Of a stretch of 64,000 nucleotides of DNA, positions 36,326 through 45,760 are shown in pieces (within the stretch, counting starts at the first letter, position 1; each line of letters begins with the position of its first letter). A program made the translations under genes and the position numbers. The DNA comes from JAFDWI01 sp964449375 (lineage in GTDB: Bacteria; Actinomycetota; Acidimicrobiia; Acidimicrobiales; Iamiaceae), in assembly GCA_964449375.1 (NCBI GenBank), contig CAYVAS010000003.1, positions 1 to 64,000 of the forward strand, in the 5' to 3' direction. The notes below the pieces were generated by a model. That model worked only from the letters and a program-made list of their open reading frames with translations, was not told where the DNA came from and ran no database searches.

Positions 36326-37813
36326 ATGAACAACGGGATGCTCCGCCGATGCCGAGTCCTGGTCGCCGTGGTCCTGGTGGCGGCGACGGCACTCGCCTCG
36401 CCCACGGGCGCGACGCCCACCGTTGGAGCTGCTCCGGCGTACGTGGAGTTCACCGGAACCGTCGACGAGTTCTACCAGGTTCCCGACCCGTTGCCCCCGG
36501 GTGCACCTGGCGAGTTGATCCGTGTCCAGCCGATCTCCTCCGACGCCGCCCGGACCACCGTGCGGATCATGTACCACTCGGTGGACGGCGCCGGCCAGGA
36601 CCGGGCGGTGACGGGCAAGATCACCTACCCGAACGCGCCCGCCCCGACCGGGGGATGGCCGGTGATGACGATCGCCAACGGCACCATCGGACTGGGTTCC
36701 CAGTGCGCTCTCAGCCGCCACGACTCCTCGGTGTACGACTTCGGCATCGGGGGCGTCGCCGTGGCATCGGACTACATCGGTACCGGCCCACCCGACGAGG
36801 TCCAGGCGTACCTGGGCCGGGCCAGCGAGGCGCACAGCGTGCTCGACGCCGTGCGCGCCGCCCAGAACCTGGCCGCGACCGGCGCCGGCTCCGAGGTGGT
36901 CGTCCTGGGTGGGTCCCAGGGTGGGCACGGAGCGTTGGCCACCAACGAACTGGCGGCGTCCTACGCCCCCGAGCTCGACGTCCGGGGCACGGTTTCGTTG
37001 GCGCCGGCAGCCGTGTTCGACCGCACCTACGGTCCGCTGGACGAGGTCGTGACCACGGTGATCACGGCGATGGGGCTGGTGGCGCTCGCGTCCGAGCACC
37101 CCGAGATCGTCCTGTCGGACTACGCAGGCCCCGCGGGCCTGGCGGCGCTCGATCAGATCCGCACCCAGTGCCGGAACGACATCATCGGCACCGTGCTGGG
37201 GGTGCCCGGCGGCATCTTCACCAACGATCCCCGCGACACCGAGCCGGCGAAGTCGATCATGATGGCCAACGACGTGGGCCATGTCGCCGCCCCCTCGCCG
37301 GTGCTGTTGATCCAGGGCACCGCGGACGACCTGGTGTCGCCACTGCGCACCGACGATCTGTTCGCCCGGATGTGTGACGCCGGGCAGGTCACCGAGTACG
37401 TGATCGTGCCGGGGGCGACCCACGACGACGTGACCCAGCTCTCGATGGACCAGATCCAGCCGTGGCTCGCGGATCGGCTCGCGGGGCTCGCACCGACCGA
37501 CGACTGCGCGGCCGCTCCCCCACCCACCAATTCGACGGTTCCGACGACCACGGTCCCGTCCTCGGTGACCCCCACCAGTGTCGAGTCCACGACCACGACC
37601 ACCGATCCTGCCCCGGACCCGACCACGACGCAGATCGCCGGTGCGACCACCGCTCCGGAGGGCCACGGACCCCAGCGTCCCGACCCGACGTCCGGTGAAC
37701 TGGCCGCGACCGGATCGGCCCTCGGTGCGCTGGGCGCCGCGGCCGCCGGTCTCGTGGCCGCCGGGGTCGTCCTGGTCGCCGCGGCGCGGCGTCGCTTCAG
37801 CCGACCGGGATGA
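36326..37813 (+). CDS. Secretory lipase-like alpha/beta hydrolase with LAATG sorting signal
   Basis: An N-terminal signal peptide (MLRRCRVLVAVVLVAATALA) precedes a secreted lipase/esterase domain with nucleophile GGSQGGHG, acidic residue in GTADDLVS and histidine in GATHDD. A Thr/Pro-rich stalk of ~60 residues (many TTT and VPTTT runs) follows. The C terminus is LAATG, then a ~22-residue hydrophobic helix and RRRFSRPG, the layout of a class E sortase substrate (LAxTG). The enzyme would thus be displayed on the cell wall. ATG 36326 is used. The last 17 bp overlap the convergent MBL gene. Confidence 0.85.
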   Translation: MNNGMLRRCRVLVAVVLVAATALASPTGATPTVGAAPAYVEFTGTVDEFYQVPDPLPPGAPGELIRVQPISSDAARTTVRIMYHSVDGAGQDRAVTGKITYPNAPAPTGGWPVMTIANGTIGLGSQCALSRHDSSVYDFGIGGVAVASDYIGTGPPDEVQAYLGRASEAHSVLDAVRAAQNLAATGAGSEVVVLGGSQGGHGALATNELAASYAPELDVRGTVSLAPAAVFDRTYGPLDEVVTTVITAMGLVALASEHPEIVLSDYAGPAGLAALDQIRTQCRNDIIGTVLGVPGGIFTNDPRDTEPAKSIMMANDVGHVAAPSPVLLIQGTADDLVSPLRTDDLFARMCDAGQVTEYVIVPGATHDDVTQLSMDQIQPWLADRLAGLAPTDDCAAAPPPTNSTVPTTTVPSSVTPTSVESTTTTTDPAPDPTTTQIAGATTAPEGHGPQRPDPTSGELAATGSALGALGAAAAGLVAAGVVLVAAARRRFSRPG

Positions 37814-38630
37814 CCTGACCGTCCGAGCCCAGGACGACCACGCCGTCGAAGTGTTCGGCGGCCAGGTCGCACCACTCCTGTTCCGAGCCGGGCGCGGGCG
37901 CCGGCACCATGTGGGTCATCACCAGCGTGCCCACCCCGGCACGGGCCGCGGTCTGGGCGGCGGAGCTCACCGAGGAGTGGTAGTCGAGGATGTCGGTGAA
38001 GCGCTGGTAGCCGATCGGTCGGATGAGGTCGTCGCGCACCACCGTCTGGACGAACACGTCGGCGTCACGGCACAGCTCGTCCAGGGTGGCACAGGCGATG
38101 CCGTCACCTCCGAGCACCACCACCGCGCCGCGATGCTCCACCCGGTAGCCCACGGTGGGTTCCACCGGCCGGTGGTCGGTGCGGCCCACCGACACCTGGA
38201 GGTCCCCGATGGTGAGGGCGGCTCCGGGTTCGATCTCGTGCACCTGCAGGTCGGGAGGACCGGTGAGGTCCTCGTGGTGAGCGAGTCGGTAGGACACGTC
38301 CGGCGCCAGCATCGCCGTCATCCCCTCCACCACTGCCCGGGTCCCGGGCGGTCCGTACACGGCGAGGGGCCGCGCCTCGGGCGCGGTCACCCAGGCGGTG
38401 GTGACCACGTCGTTGAGGTCACAGATGTGGTCGCTGTGCAGGTGGGTGAGCAGCACCGCGTCGATGCCGGCAGCGGGCACCCCTGCCGCGGCGAGGCGTA
38501 GCAGCACGCCGCGCCCGGCGTCCACGAGCACGACGGTGTCGTCGGTCTGGATCAGGGTGGCAGGACCGGCTCGGTGAGGGTCCGGGATCGGGCTTCCGGT
38601 ACCCAGCAGGGTGACGCGCAGATTCGGCAT
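37797..38630 (-). CDS. MBL-fold metallo-hydrolase (RNase Z/arylsulfatase-like)
   Basis: This metallo-beta-lactamase-fold hydrolase of 277 residues begins LRVTLLGTGSPIP and carries the THLHSDH metal motif. Further metal ligands are likely in the late HSS and TH segments (DYHSSVSS, VMTHMVP). This subgroup resembles RNase Z-like and AtsA-like arylsulfatase proteins. No secretion signal is evident, so it is probably cytosolic. The substrate is unknown. Confidence 0.87.
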   Translation of the reverse strand: MPNLRVTLLGTGSPIPDPHRAGPATLIQTDDTVVLVDAGRGVLLRLAAAGVPAAGIDAVLLTHLHSDHICDLNDVVTTAWVTAPEARPLAVYGPPGTRAVVEGMTAMLAPDVSYRLAHHEDLTGPPDLQVHEIEPGAALTIGDLQVSVGRTDHRPVEPTVGYRVEHRGAVVVLGGDGIACATLDELCRDADVFVQTVVRDDLIRPIGYQRFTDILDYHSSVSSAAQTAARAGVGTLVMTHMVPAPAPGSEQEWCDLAAEHFDGVVVLGSDGQVIPVG

Positions 38631-38683
38631 GGGCGCACGCTAGATACTGCGAGGTCGACCGTCAATAGTTACGATGGGGTGGC

Positions 38684-40486
38684 TCACGAGAAGGCCAGAC
38701 CCTCGAAGTCACCCGAGGAACGCCACGCGGCGATGTGATCGAAGAACGCCACCGGCCCCTGGGGGTGGCCGCCGGCCATGATCCCGTCACGGATCTCGAT
38801 CTCCTGGCCCTCGTTGTTGTAGTAGCCAGGGGTGCAGTCGGGGCCTCCCAGGATCCCCGAGGTGTTGGTCGTGACCAGCTCCACCCAGGCGTCTTCGGCC
38901 TCTTCGGTGACCTCCACGGTGGTCGCACCGGTCGTCTCGGCGTGTTCGACGATGCGCGACACGGTCGTCGCGGCATCGGTGAGGTTGTGGGTGATGTTCG
39001 AGATCAGGTTCGCGCCCTGGCTCATCCCGATGATGAACAGGTTCGGAAAACCGTGGACATGGTTGCCGTGCAGGGTGCGCATGCCCGCTTCCCAGTGCTC
39101 CGACAGGCGCCTGCCGTTGCGCCCGGTCACGTCGAACCCCCAGCGGCGCTGGGTCCGGGTGCCGACCTCGAAGCCGGTGGCGAACACGAGCAGGTCGACC
39201 TCGTGGTGTCGGTCCCCCACCCACACACCGGTCTCGTCGATGGCCCGCACACCCTGGCCGTCGGTGTCGATCAGGTGCACGTTGGGGCGGTTGTAGGTCT
39301 GGAGGTACTCGTCGTGGAAGCAGGGTCGCTTGCAGAGCTGCCGGTACCAGGGCTTGAGCGCCTCGGCGGTCTCGGGGTCCTCCACGATCGCGTCGACCCG
39401 GGCCCGGATCTCGTTCATCTTCTCGTCGTCGGATTCCTCATAGGCCCGCCGGAGCAGCTCGCCGAAGTCGTCGGGTTCGGCACCGGCGCCGACCATGTCG
39501 ACGACGCGGTCGCGGATCCGCTTGGCGATGTCGGTCCAGCCGTCCTGGACCAGGTCCACGTCGGTGAACCCGCCGGTCTGCAGGATCGTGAAGTTGCGTC
39601 GCCACTCCTCCTGCCAGCCCGGCTGCAGGGTCGCGAACCACTCCGGGTCGAGCGGACGGTTGTTGCGTTCGTCGATCGCGGACGGGGTGCGCTGGAACAC
39701 GTACAGGGTCTGTGCGTCGCGTCCCAGCGCGGGGATGCACTGGACCGCGGTGGCGCCGGTGCCGACGATGCCCACGCGCTTGTCGGCCAGCTCGACCATC
39801 GGGGCGCCCTCGGGGTCACCACCGGTGATGGCGTAGTTCCAGCGGCTCGCCAGGAACATGTCGCCCTCGAACTGGTCGAGGCCCGGGATCCCGGGGAGCT
39901 TGGGCCGGTCCAGGGGCCCCATGCCCAGGGTCACGTACCGGGCGCGCAACTCGTCGCCACGGTCGGTGTGCACGATCCAGCGGGCGGCCTCGGCGTCCCA
40001 GGACATCGCGGTCACCGAGGTCGAGAACAGGGCGCCGTCGTAGAGCCCGTAGTGCTTGGCGATGCGCTGGGCGTGGGCCTGGTTCTCGGTGCCGTAGGTG
40101 TACTTGCGCGACGGCATGTAACCGGTCTCCTCGAGCAGCGGCAGGTACACCATCGAGGCGGTGTCGCACATGGCGCCCGGGTAGCGGTTCCAGTACCAGA
40201 CCCCGCCCACGTCTCCGGCCTTGTCGATCAGGGTGATGCGCTCCAGGCCGGCCTCGCGCAACGCGGCCGCGGTCACCAGGCTGCCGAATCCGGCGCCGAC
40301 GCAGACCGCGTCGACCTCCTCGTGGCGGGGCGGCCGGTCGCCGACCGGGGTGTAGGGGTCGGCGGCGAGGTCGGCGAAGCGTCCGGTGACCTCGATGTAC
40401 TGGTCGTTCCCGTCGGGCCTGAGCCGCTTGTCCCGTTCGGCCCGGTACCGCTCCCGCAGAGCCTGGTGGTCGATGTCGGCGCTCAT
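38684..40486 (-). CDS. Flavin-containing monooxygenase, BVMO-like with altered fingerprint
   Basis: This 600-residue FAD/NADPH enzyme of the cyclohexanone/phenylacetone monooxygenase type has an N-terminal extension before VCVGAGFGSLV. YWNRYPGAMCD, the second Rossmann VGIVGTGATAVQ and LLVFATGFEVGT follow. The fingerprint segment reads FEGDMFLASRW where FxGxxxHxxxW is expected, so the histidine is replaced by leucine. The enzyme may still oxygenate ketones, or may be a variant. ATG 40486 is chosen; upstream in-frame codons lie in the divergent promoter region. It is divergent from the sterol-desaturase-like gene. Confidence 0.87.
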   Translation of the reverse strand: MSADIDHQALRERYRAERDKRLRPDGNDQYIEVTGRFADLAADPYTPVGDRPPRHEEVDAVCVGAGFGSLVTAAALREAGLERITLIDKAGDVGGVWYWNRYPGAMCDTASMVYLPLLEETGYMPSRKYTYGTENQAHAQRIAKHYGLYDGALFSTSVTAMSWDAEAARWIVHTDRGDELRARYVTLGMGPLDRPKLPGIPGLDQFEGDMFLASRWNYAITGGDPEGAPMVELADKRVGIVGTGATAVQCIPALGRDAQTLYVFQRTPSAIDERNNRPLDPEWFATLQPGWQEEWRRNFTILQTGGFTDVDLVQDGWTDIAKRIRDRVVDMVGAGAEPDDFGELLRRAYEESDDEKMNEIRARVDAIVEDPETAEALKPWYRQLCKRPCFHDEYLQTYNRPNVHLIDTDGQGVRAIDETGVWVGDRHHEVDLLVFATGFEVGTRTQRRWGFDVTGRNGRRLSEHWEAGMRTLHGNHVHGFPNLFIIGMSQGANLISNITHNLTDAATTVSRIVEHAETTGATTVEVTEEAEDAWVELVTTNTSGILGGPDCTPGYYNNEGQEIEIRDGIMAGGHPQGPVAFFDHIAAWRSSGDFEGLAFS

Positions 40487-40661
40487 GTCGATCGTTGCGT
40501 TCCCCTGGTCTCGAGTCGCGCCCGCGTCGCGGTGGCTGAGCCGATGCTCACCCATTCTTGACCCGCCGGTCAAGTGGCGTCGGCCACAGCGCTCCCGGAC
40601 CTGCGGCTCTCTAGACTCACGGGTTGGTTCGTTCGCGTCCACGAATGGGGGCAGCACAGGC

Positions 40662-41840
40662 GTGGCCAGGCTCGAGGTCCTTTCCATCCCGATCTACTTC
40701 GTGACCATGGGCGCCGAGTACGCGCACCATCGTCGCCGCGCCGAGCGGGGCATCGAGTCGGCCGGCAACTACGAGCTGCGCGACACCCTCACCAGCCTCA
40801 CGATGGGCACGCTGAGCCTGGTCGTGCCGCTGGTGTCGCCCCGGTTCATCGACCCCATCACCCCCGGAAAGGGTCGCTACGGGCGCTACCTGGTGGGCGG
40901 CACGATCGCCGCGATCGCCGCCACCAGCGCCGCGGACGCCTACCTGCGCCGCACCGAGGACGTCGAGGATTCCGGGGGCGACGCCGCTCCGGGTCCGGGC
41001 GCGGATGCAGCGTCAGGCGCGACGCCGGTGGCGAATCGGCGGCGTCGGGTGCCGCGCCGCTGGCGGCGTCTGGCCCGCAAGGTGGCCCGCGTCGGCGGGG
41101 TCGCGTCGATCGCGGGAGGCGTGGTGACCGCGACGACCACCTGGGCGAACCTGATCAAGCCGCACCGGATGTGGCGCAACCGGGTCCTGCCGGATCTGGG
41201 AACCGGGGTGCTGGGTTGGGCCGTGGCCCTGGTGGGCTGGGACTTCATCTACTACCTGAACCACCGGTTGTGGCACTCGACCCGCTTCATGTGGGCCAAT
41301 CACGTGATGCACCACTCCAGTGAGCGCTACAACCTGTCGACCGCGCTCCGCCAGGCCACCACCGATCCGCTGCTGCTGCCCGTGCCCTACACGGGCTTGA
41401 GCCTGCTGGGGGTCCGCCCCGAGCTCGTCGCCACCTCGCGGTCGTTGAACCTGCTGTACCAGTACTGGATCCACACCGACGCGATCGACCGCCTGGGGCC
41501 CTTCGAGGAGTTCGCCAACACCCCCTCGCACCACCGGGTCCACCACGGTTCGGACCAGCGCTACATCGACCGCAACCACGGCGGCATCCTCATCGTGTTC
41601 GACCGCCTGCTCGGCACGTTCACCCGCGAGGACACCACCCCCACCTACGGGCTCACCAAGAACATCGAGACCTTCAACCCACTGCGGGTCATCACCCACG
41701 AGTACGCCGACATCCTGCGCGACGTCGCCGACTCGGACAACTGGACCGACCGGCTCTCGTTCACGTTCCGGGGACCGGGGTGGGCCTATGAGCGGCACCG
41801 CCGCGCCACCACCGGGGACCCGGTGGGGGTCGGCGGCTAG
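40662..41840 (+). CDS. Sterol desaturase/fatty acid hydroxylase superfamily protein
   Basis: This integral-membrane di-iron oxygenase-like protein has ~392 residues. The histidine boxes are NHRLWHSTRFMWANHVMHH and HHRVHHGSDQ with a downstream DRNHGG, matching the HxxxH/HxxHH/HxxHH layout. Hydrophobic segments flank a basic, low-complexity insert near residues 100-140. GTG 40662 is the first plausible start after the divergent promoter. The adjoining BVMO-like gene suggests oxidative lipid, sterol or terpenoid metabolism. Confidence 0.84.
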   Translation: MARLEVLSIPIYFVTMGAEYAHHRRRAERGIESAGNYELRDTLTSLTMGTLSLVVPLVSPRFIDPITPGKGRYGRYLVGGTIAAIAATSAADAYLRRTEDVEDSGGDAAPGPGADAASGATPVANRRRRVPRRWRRLARKVARVGGVASIAGGVVTATTTWANLIKPHRMWRNRVLPDLGTGVLGWAVALVGWDFIYYLNHRLWHSTRFMWANHVMHHSSERYNLSTALRQATTDPLLLPVPYTGLSLLGVRPELVATSRSLNLLYQYWIHTDAIDRLGPFEEFANTPSHHRVHHGSDQRYIDRNHGGILIVFDRLLGTFTREDTTPTYGLTKNIETFNPLRVITHEYADILRDVADSDNWTDRLSFTFRGPGWAYERHRRATTGDPVGVGG

Positions 41841-41847
41841 CCGGCGG

Positions 41848-42720
41848 TCACGTCGAGGGCCCGAGCCGCTCGCGGACCGCCGGCACGACCCCGGTGGCGA
41901 ACCGGTCGAGCTGGTCCTCGCCCTCGCCCCAGAACACGAAGGTGTCGAAGCCGAGGTCGTCGACGAGCCCGACGATCTGATCGGCCCACTGGTCGACCGG
42001 GCCCGCGAAGGGTCCGTTGCTGGACCCGGTGGTGACCGTGCCGTTGATGTTGAGGATCCGCCGCACGTCGCGCCGATCCCGTCCCGCGGCGTCGATCGCG
42101 TCGTCGAGACGGGCCGACATGGTCTTGATGACGTCGAGATCACCCTGGAACGACGGCACCCAGCCGTCCGCCACCCGCCCGGCGAGCGCGAGCGCCCGGG
42201 GGCCGTAGACCCCGAGCCAGATCCCGATCGGTCGGCTCGGCACGGGGCCGGAGTGGGCCCCGCCGAGGCGGTAGTGCTCACCGTCGAAGCGGAGGTTGCG
42301 CTCGCCGCTCCACACCTTTCGGATCACCGTGATCGCCTCTTCCAGGGCGTCCAGTGATTCGCCGGGGCTGCGACGGGGCCCGCCGTAGGCCTCGATGGCG
42401 TCCCAGAAGGCCCCGGCACCGAGGCCGAGGTCGAAGCGTCCGCCGCTGAGCAGATCGATCGTGGCGGCGGTCTTGGCCATGACCGAAGGTGGACGCAGCG
42501 GCAGGTTCGCCACATCCGGAAAGATGCCGATGGTCTCGGTGGACGCGGCGATCATCGCCATCAACGACCAGCTCTCCACATAGCGCCGCTGGTAGGGATG
42601 GTCCTGGATCCCGATGTAGTCCAGGCCGAGCTCTTCGGCCCGACGGGCGGTCTCGATCAGCGGATCGGCGGCGTTGGGGACGAGGAAGTACCCGAAACGG
42701 GGGCCGGTGGAAGCGGTCAT
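41848..42720 (-). CDS. LLM-class, probably F420-dependent, oxidoreductase
   Basis: This luciferase-like TIM barrel of 290 residues starts at RFGYFLVPNAADP and carries LDYIGIQDHPYQRRYVE, the FDLGLGAGAFWDAIEAYGG segment and PIGIWLGVYGPRAL. This is the pattern of F420-dependent rather than FMN-dependent LLM proteins in actinobacteria. It is a second LLM enzyme in the window, only distantly similar to the one at 5646-6503. It sits 7 bp from the convergent desaturase stop. Confidence 0.87.
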   Translation of the reverse strand: MTASTGPRFGYFLVPNAADPLIETARRAEELGLDYIGIQDHPYQRRYVESWSLMAMIAASTETIGIFPDVANLPLRPPSVMAKTAATIDLLSGGRFDLGLGAGAFWDAIEAYGGPRRSPGESLDALEEAITVIRKVWSGERNLRFDGEHYRLGGAHSGPVPSRPIGIWLGVYGPRALALAGRVADGWVPSFQGDLDVIKTMSARLDDAIDAAGRDRRDVRRILNINGTVTTGSSNGPFAGPVDQWADQIVGLVDDLGFDTFVFWGEGEDQLDRFATGVVPAVRERLGPST

Positions 42721-42807
42721 GGGGTGCGGTCCCTTTCCGCGGCGCCGTCGTTGCGAGCGCCGCTCGCTCGGTTCGGACCCTATCGTCGCCTCCGGCCGGC
42801 GTGGGGC

Positions 42808-43524
42808 TCAGTGGGGCCCGGTGGCGACGTAGACGGTGTTCGTCGAGGTGCCCCCGGTGTAGGGGTTGGCGAAGGGCACCACCGTGGCTTCGGCGTCGGT
42901 GAACACCGAGGCCAGGACGTCGACGAACGCGGGGTCCGGTGCCGCGTCGGACCACACCGCCACCACCCCGTCGTGGTGGAGCACTTGGGCGAGGCGGCTC
43001 AGCCCATCGGCGGTGTAGAAGCCGGCGTGGGACGGGTCCAGCACCCACGCCGGGGAGTGGTCGATGTCGACGAGGACCGCGTCGACTTCGGCGGGCACGT
43101 CCGGTCCGAACCCCTGCCCGGCGCGCACGAGTTCGAAGAAGTCCCCGTGGAGCAGCGCGCAACGCGGGTCGGAGGTCAACGCCTCGGCGACGGGCAGGAG
43201 CCCGCGGCGATGCCAGGAGATGACCGCGGACAACGCTTCGACGACATGCAGGCTGCGCACCCGGTCATCGCCCAGGACCGCCTGGGCGGTGTAGCCCAGG
43301 CCGAGCCCGCCCACCACCACATCCAGGTCGGTGCCCTCCAGGGCTGCGAGTCCCAGGTCCGCGAGCGCGATCTCGGCGACGGTGAACAACGACGACATCA
43401 AAAACTCGTCGTCCAACTTGGCCTCGTACAGCTCGACGTGCAGCGCCGGGTCCTCACGCCGTCGCAGGCTGATCTCCCCCATCGGCGTCGACTGCCGATC
43501 CAGCTCCTCGAAGAGCGCCGCCAC
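42808..43524 (-). CDS. Spermidine-synthase-like / class I SAM-fold protein
   Basis: This protein of ~238 residues has a Rossmann fold of the polyamine-synthase type. DVVVGGLGLGYTAQAVL is the motif I equivalent, SLHVVEA ends in an acidic ribose-binding residue, and VDAVLVDIDHSPAWV replaces the catalytic DxxD loop of spermidine synthases. Such stand-alone homologues are common and mostly uncharacterised, so aminopropyl transfer should not be assumed. The start is GTG 43524. It is 32 bp after the universal stress gene on the same strand and may be co-transcribed. Confidence 0.78.
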   Translation of the reverse strand: MAALFEELDRQSTPMGEISLRRREDPALHVELYEAKLDDEFLMSSLFTVAEIALADLGLAALEGTDLDVVVGGLGLGYTAQAVLGDDRVRSLHVVEALSAVISWHRRGLLPVAEALTSDPRCALLHGDFFELVRAGQGFGPDVPAEVDAVLVDIDHSPAWVLDPSHAGFYTADGLSRLAQVLHHDGVVAVWSDAAPDPAFVDVLASVFTDAEATVVPFANPYTGGTSTNTVYVATGPH

Positions 43525-43556
43525 GGCTCAGCCGCCGCGTGACGCATGGCCACGGA

Positions 43557-44033
43557 TCATGGGCGAACCCGAGCGTCGGCGGGAGGGTCCTCGACGTCGG
43601 GGACCACGACCACGGGACAGGTCGCCGCTCTGACCACGGCGGTGCTCACCGATCCCAGCAGCATGCCGCGCACCGCGCCCAGCCCCCGGGAGCCGACCAC
43701 CAACAGCGCGGCGCCGTCGGCGGCTTCGAGCAGCGTCGGAGCTCCGGCCCCCATCACCACGTGGCGTTCCACCCGCACCTCTTCGGACACCTCGACCTTC
43801 TCGATCGCCGCGTCGAGGGTCGCCCGGGCCTGAGCCTGAGGCGTCTCGAGGTCCACGGCGAACGCGGAGCCCGGGTTGGCCGAAGCCACCGTGTCGTCGG
43901 CCCAGGCATGGACCACGGCGAGGGTCGCCTGTCGGAGCCGAGCCTCGGCGACCGCCCAGCGCAGCGCGACCAGCGAGCTGGATGAGCCGTCGACGCCGAC
44001 CACGATGCGTTGGAACTCGGGGGTGGGGGTCAT
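43557..44033 (-). CDS. Universal stress protein (UspA family)
   Basis: This single-domain Usp has 158 residues. It has the first strand RIVVGVDGSSSSLVAL and the ATP-binding signature GSRGLGAVRGMLLGSVS, matching G2xG9xG(S/T), so it should bind ATP. It lies 24 bp after the SulP transporter gene in the same direction, suggesting co-expression under stress. Functions vary widely in this family. Confidence 0.9.
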   Translation of the reverse strand: MTPTPEFQRIVVGVDGSSSSLVALRWAVAEARLRQATLAVVHAWADDTVASANPGSAFAVDLETPQAQARATLDAAIEKVEVSEEVRVERHVVMGAGAPTLLEAADGAALLVVGSRGLGAVRGMLLGSVSTAVVRAATCPVVVVPDVEDPPADARVRP

Positions 44034-44057
44034 GGGCGGTCCTCTGGCGCGCGCGGA

Positions 44058-45551
44058 TCAGTGGGAGGAGGTGAGGTGGCCGGTCATCCGGTCGTGGAGT
44101 TCGGCGCTGTGCCGGTTGAGGCCGACCAGCTCGGCGTCGATTCCGTGCGCCGCGAACTTGGCGACCACCGCGTCGAGCGCGGCCACCGCCGATGTGTCCC
44201 AGATGTGGGCGTCGGTGAGGTCGATCACCGCTCGGTCGATGCATTCGGTGTAGTCGAACAGATGCAACAGTTCGTTCGTCGAGGCGAAGAACAGTTCGCC
44301 GGTGACGTGGTAGACGCGGGTCCGTCCGTCGTCGGGGTCCACCACGCTGGTCACGTCGGCCACGTGCGCGACCCGACGGGCGAAGAAGATGGCCGCCAGC
44401 AGCACGCCCCCGGCGACGCCGAGCGCGAGGTTGCCCGTGGGCACGACGATGGCGACGGTGACGACCATCACCGCGGTCTCGGTGCGGGGCGCTCGACGGA
44501 GCTGGGAGATCCTGATGCTGTTCCAGTCGAAGGTCCCCACCGCGACCATGATCATCACCGCGACGAGCGCGGCCATGGGGATGGCGGCGATGAGGTCACC
44601 GAAGGCGAAGATGCCAAGGACCAGAAACACCCCGGCCGACAGCGTGGACAGCCGGGTGCGTCCGCCGTTCTTCACGTTGATCATCGACTGGCCGATCATG
44701 GCGCAGCCGGCCATGCCGCCGAGGAAGCCGGTCGCGACGTTGGCGACCCCCTGTCCGCGGGCTTCGCGGTCCTTGTCCGACCGCGAATCGGTGAGGTCGT
44801 CGATGAGCTGGGCGGTGAGCAGCGACTCCAGCAGGCCGACGAATGCCAGGGTCACCGCATAGGGGGCGATGATCCGGAGGGTCTCCAGATCGAAGGGCAC
44901 CCCGGGAAGGGCCACCCAGGGCAACGCGTCTGGCAGGTCTCCCATGTCGCCGACGGTGGGTACGGTGACCCCGACCAGGGCGGCGCCGACGCCGAGCACG
45001 ACGATCGCAACGAGGGGTGCGGGAACCGCGGTGGTCAGTCGGGGCAGGCCGACCATGATCGCGATGCCGAGGCCGACCATGACGTACACGGCGGTTCCGA
45101 GGCCCACGAAGTGGTCGAGCTGGGCGAGAAAGATCAGGATCGCCAGGGCATTGACGAATCCCACCATCACGGTTCGGGGCACGAACCGCATGAGCCGGCC
45201 GACACCGAGCGCGCCGAGGGCGACCTGGACGATCCCGGCGCCGATGGTGGCGGCGAACAGGTATTCGACCCCGTGGTCCCGGACCAGGCTCACCACCACC
45301 AGGGCCATCGCACCCGTGGCGGCCGAGATCATGGCGCGGCGCCCACCGGCGAACGCGATGATGATCGCGATCGAAAACGAGGCGTAGAGCCCGACCTTGG
45401 GATCCACGCCGGCGATGATCGAGAACGAGATCGCCTCGGGCACCAGAGCGAGCGCCACCACCAGACCGGCGAGCAGTTCGGTCTTGGGACGGCCGACCCA
45501 CTCGGCACGGAACCGGGCGCGTCGGTCGGGGTGGTCGATGGCGACGTTCAA
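44058..45551 (-). CDS. SulP family inorganic anion transporter
   Basis: This secondary transporter (sulfate, bicarbonate or related anion) has ~12 TM segments. It begins LAGLVVALALVPEAISFSIIAG, the SulP signature region, with TGAMALVVVSLV and GGMAGCAMIGQSMINVKNGG in the core. A compact STAS domain (VYHVTGELFFASTNEL ... DLTDAHIWDTSAVAAL) follows at the C terminus. The start is TTG 45551, with no convincing purine-rich ribosome site. 45552-45760 upstream is non-coding and I see no riboswitch there. It heads a probable operon with usp. Confidence 0.9.
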   Translation of the reverse strand: MNVAIDHPDRRARFRAEWVGRPKTELLAGLVVALALVPEAISFSIIAGVDPKVGLYASFSIAIIIAFAGGRRAMISAATGAMALVVVSLVRDHGVEYLFAATIGAGIVQVALGALGVGRLMRFVPRTVMVGFVNALAILIFLAQLDHFVGLGTAVYVMVGLGIAIMVGLPRLTTAVPAPLVAIVVLGVGAALVGVTVPTVGDMGDLPDALPWVALPGVPFDLETLRIIAPYAVTLAFVGLLESLLTAQLIDDLTDSRSDKDREARGQGVANVATGFLGGMAGCAMIGQSMINVKNGGRTRLSTLSAGVFLVLGIFAFGDLIAAIPMAALVAVMIMVAVGTFDWNSIRISQLRRAPRTETAVMVVTVAIVVPTGNLALGVAGGVLLAAIFFARRVAHVADVTSVVDPDDGRTRVYHVTGELFFASTNELLHLFDYTECIDRAVIDLTDAHIWDTSAVAALDAVVAKFAAHGIDAELVGLNRHSAELHDRMTGHLTSSH

Positions 45552-45760
45552 GAGCAGGAGGCCTTCGCGGCTTGGCGGCGCGCTGAAGGCGCTGCGAAAC
45601 GGACGGGGAGTTCGTCGGACGAAGCGGGCCCACGGCCGGTCCGGTCCCGGCCCGCCGGGGGCGCTCCATCGACCCGGTGGACCGTACCCTCACCTGACGG
45701 AGTGTTCCAAGCAGGCCCGCGGTGACTTCGGTGACGCCCCGACCGCGGAGGCGACGTCGG

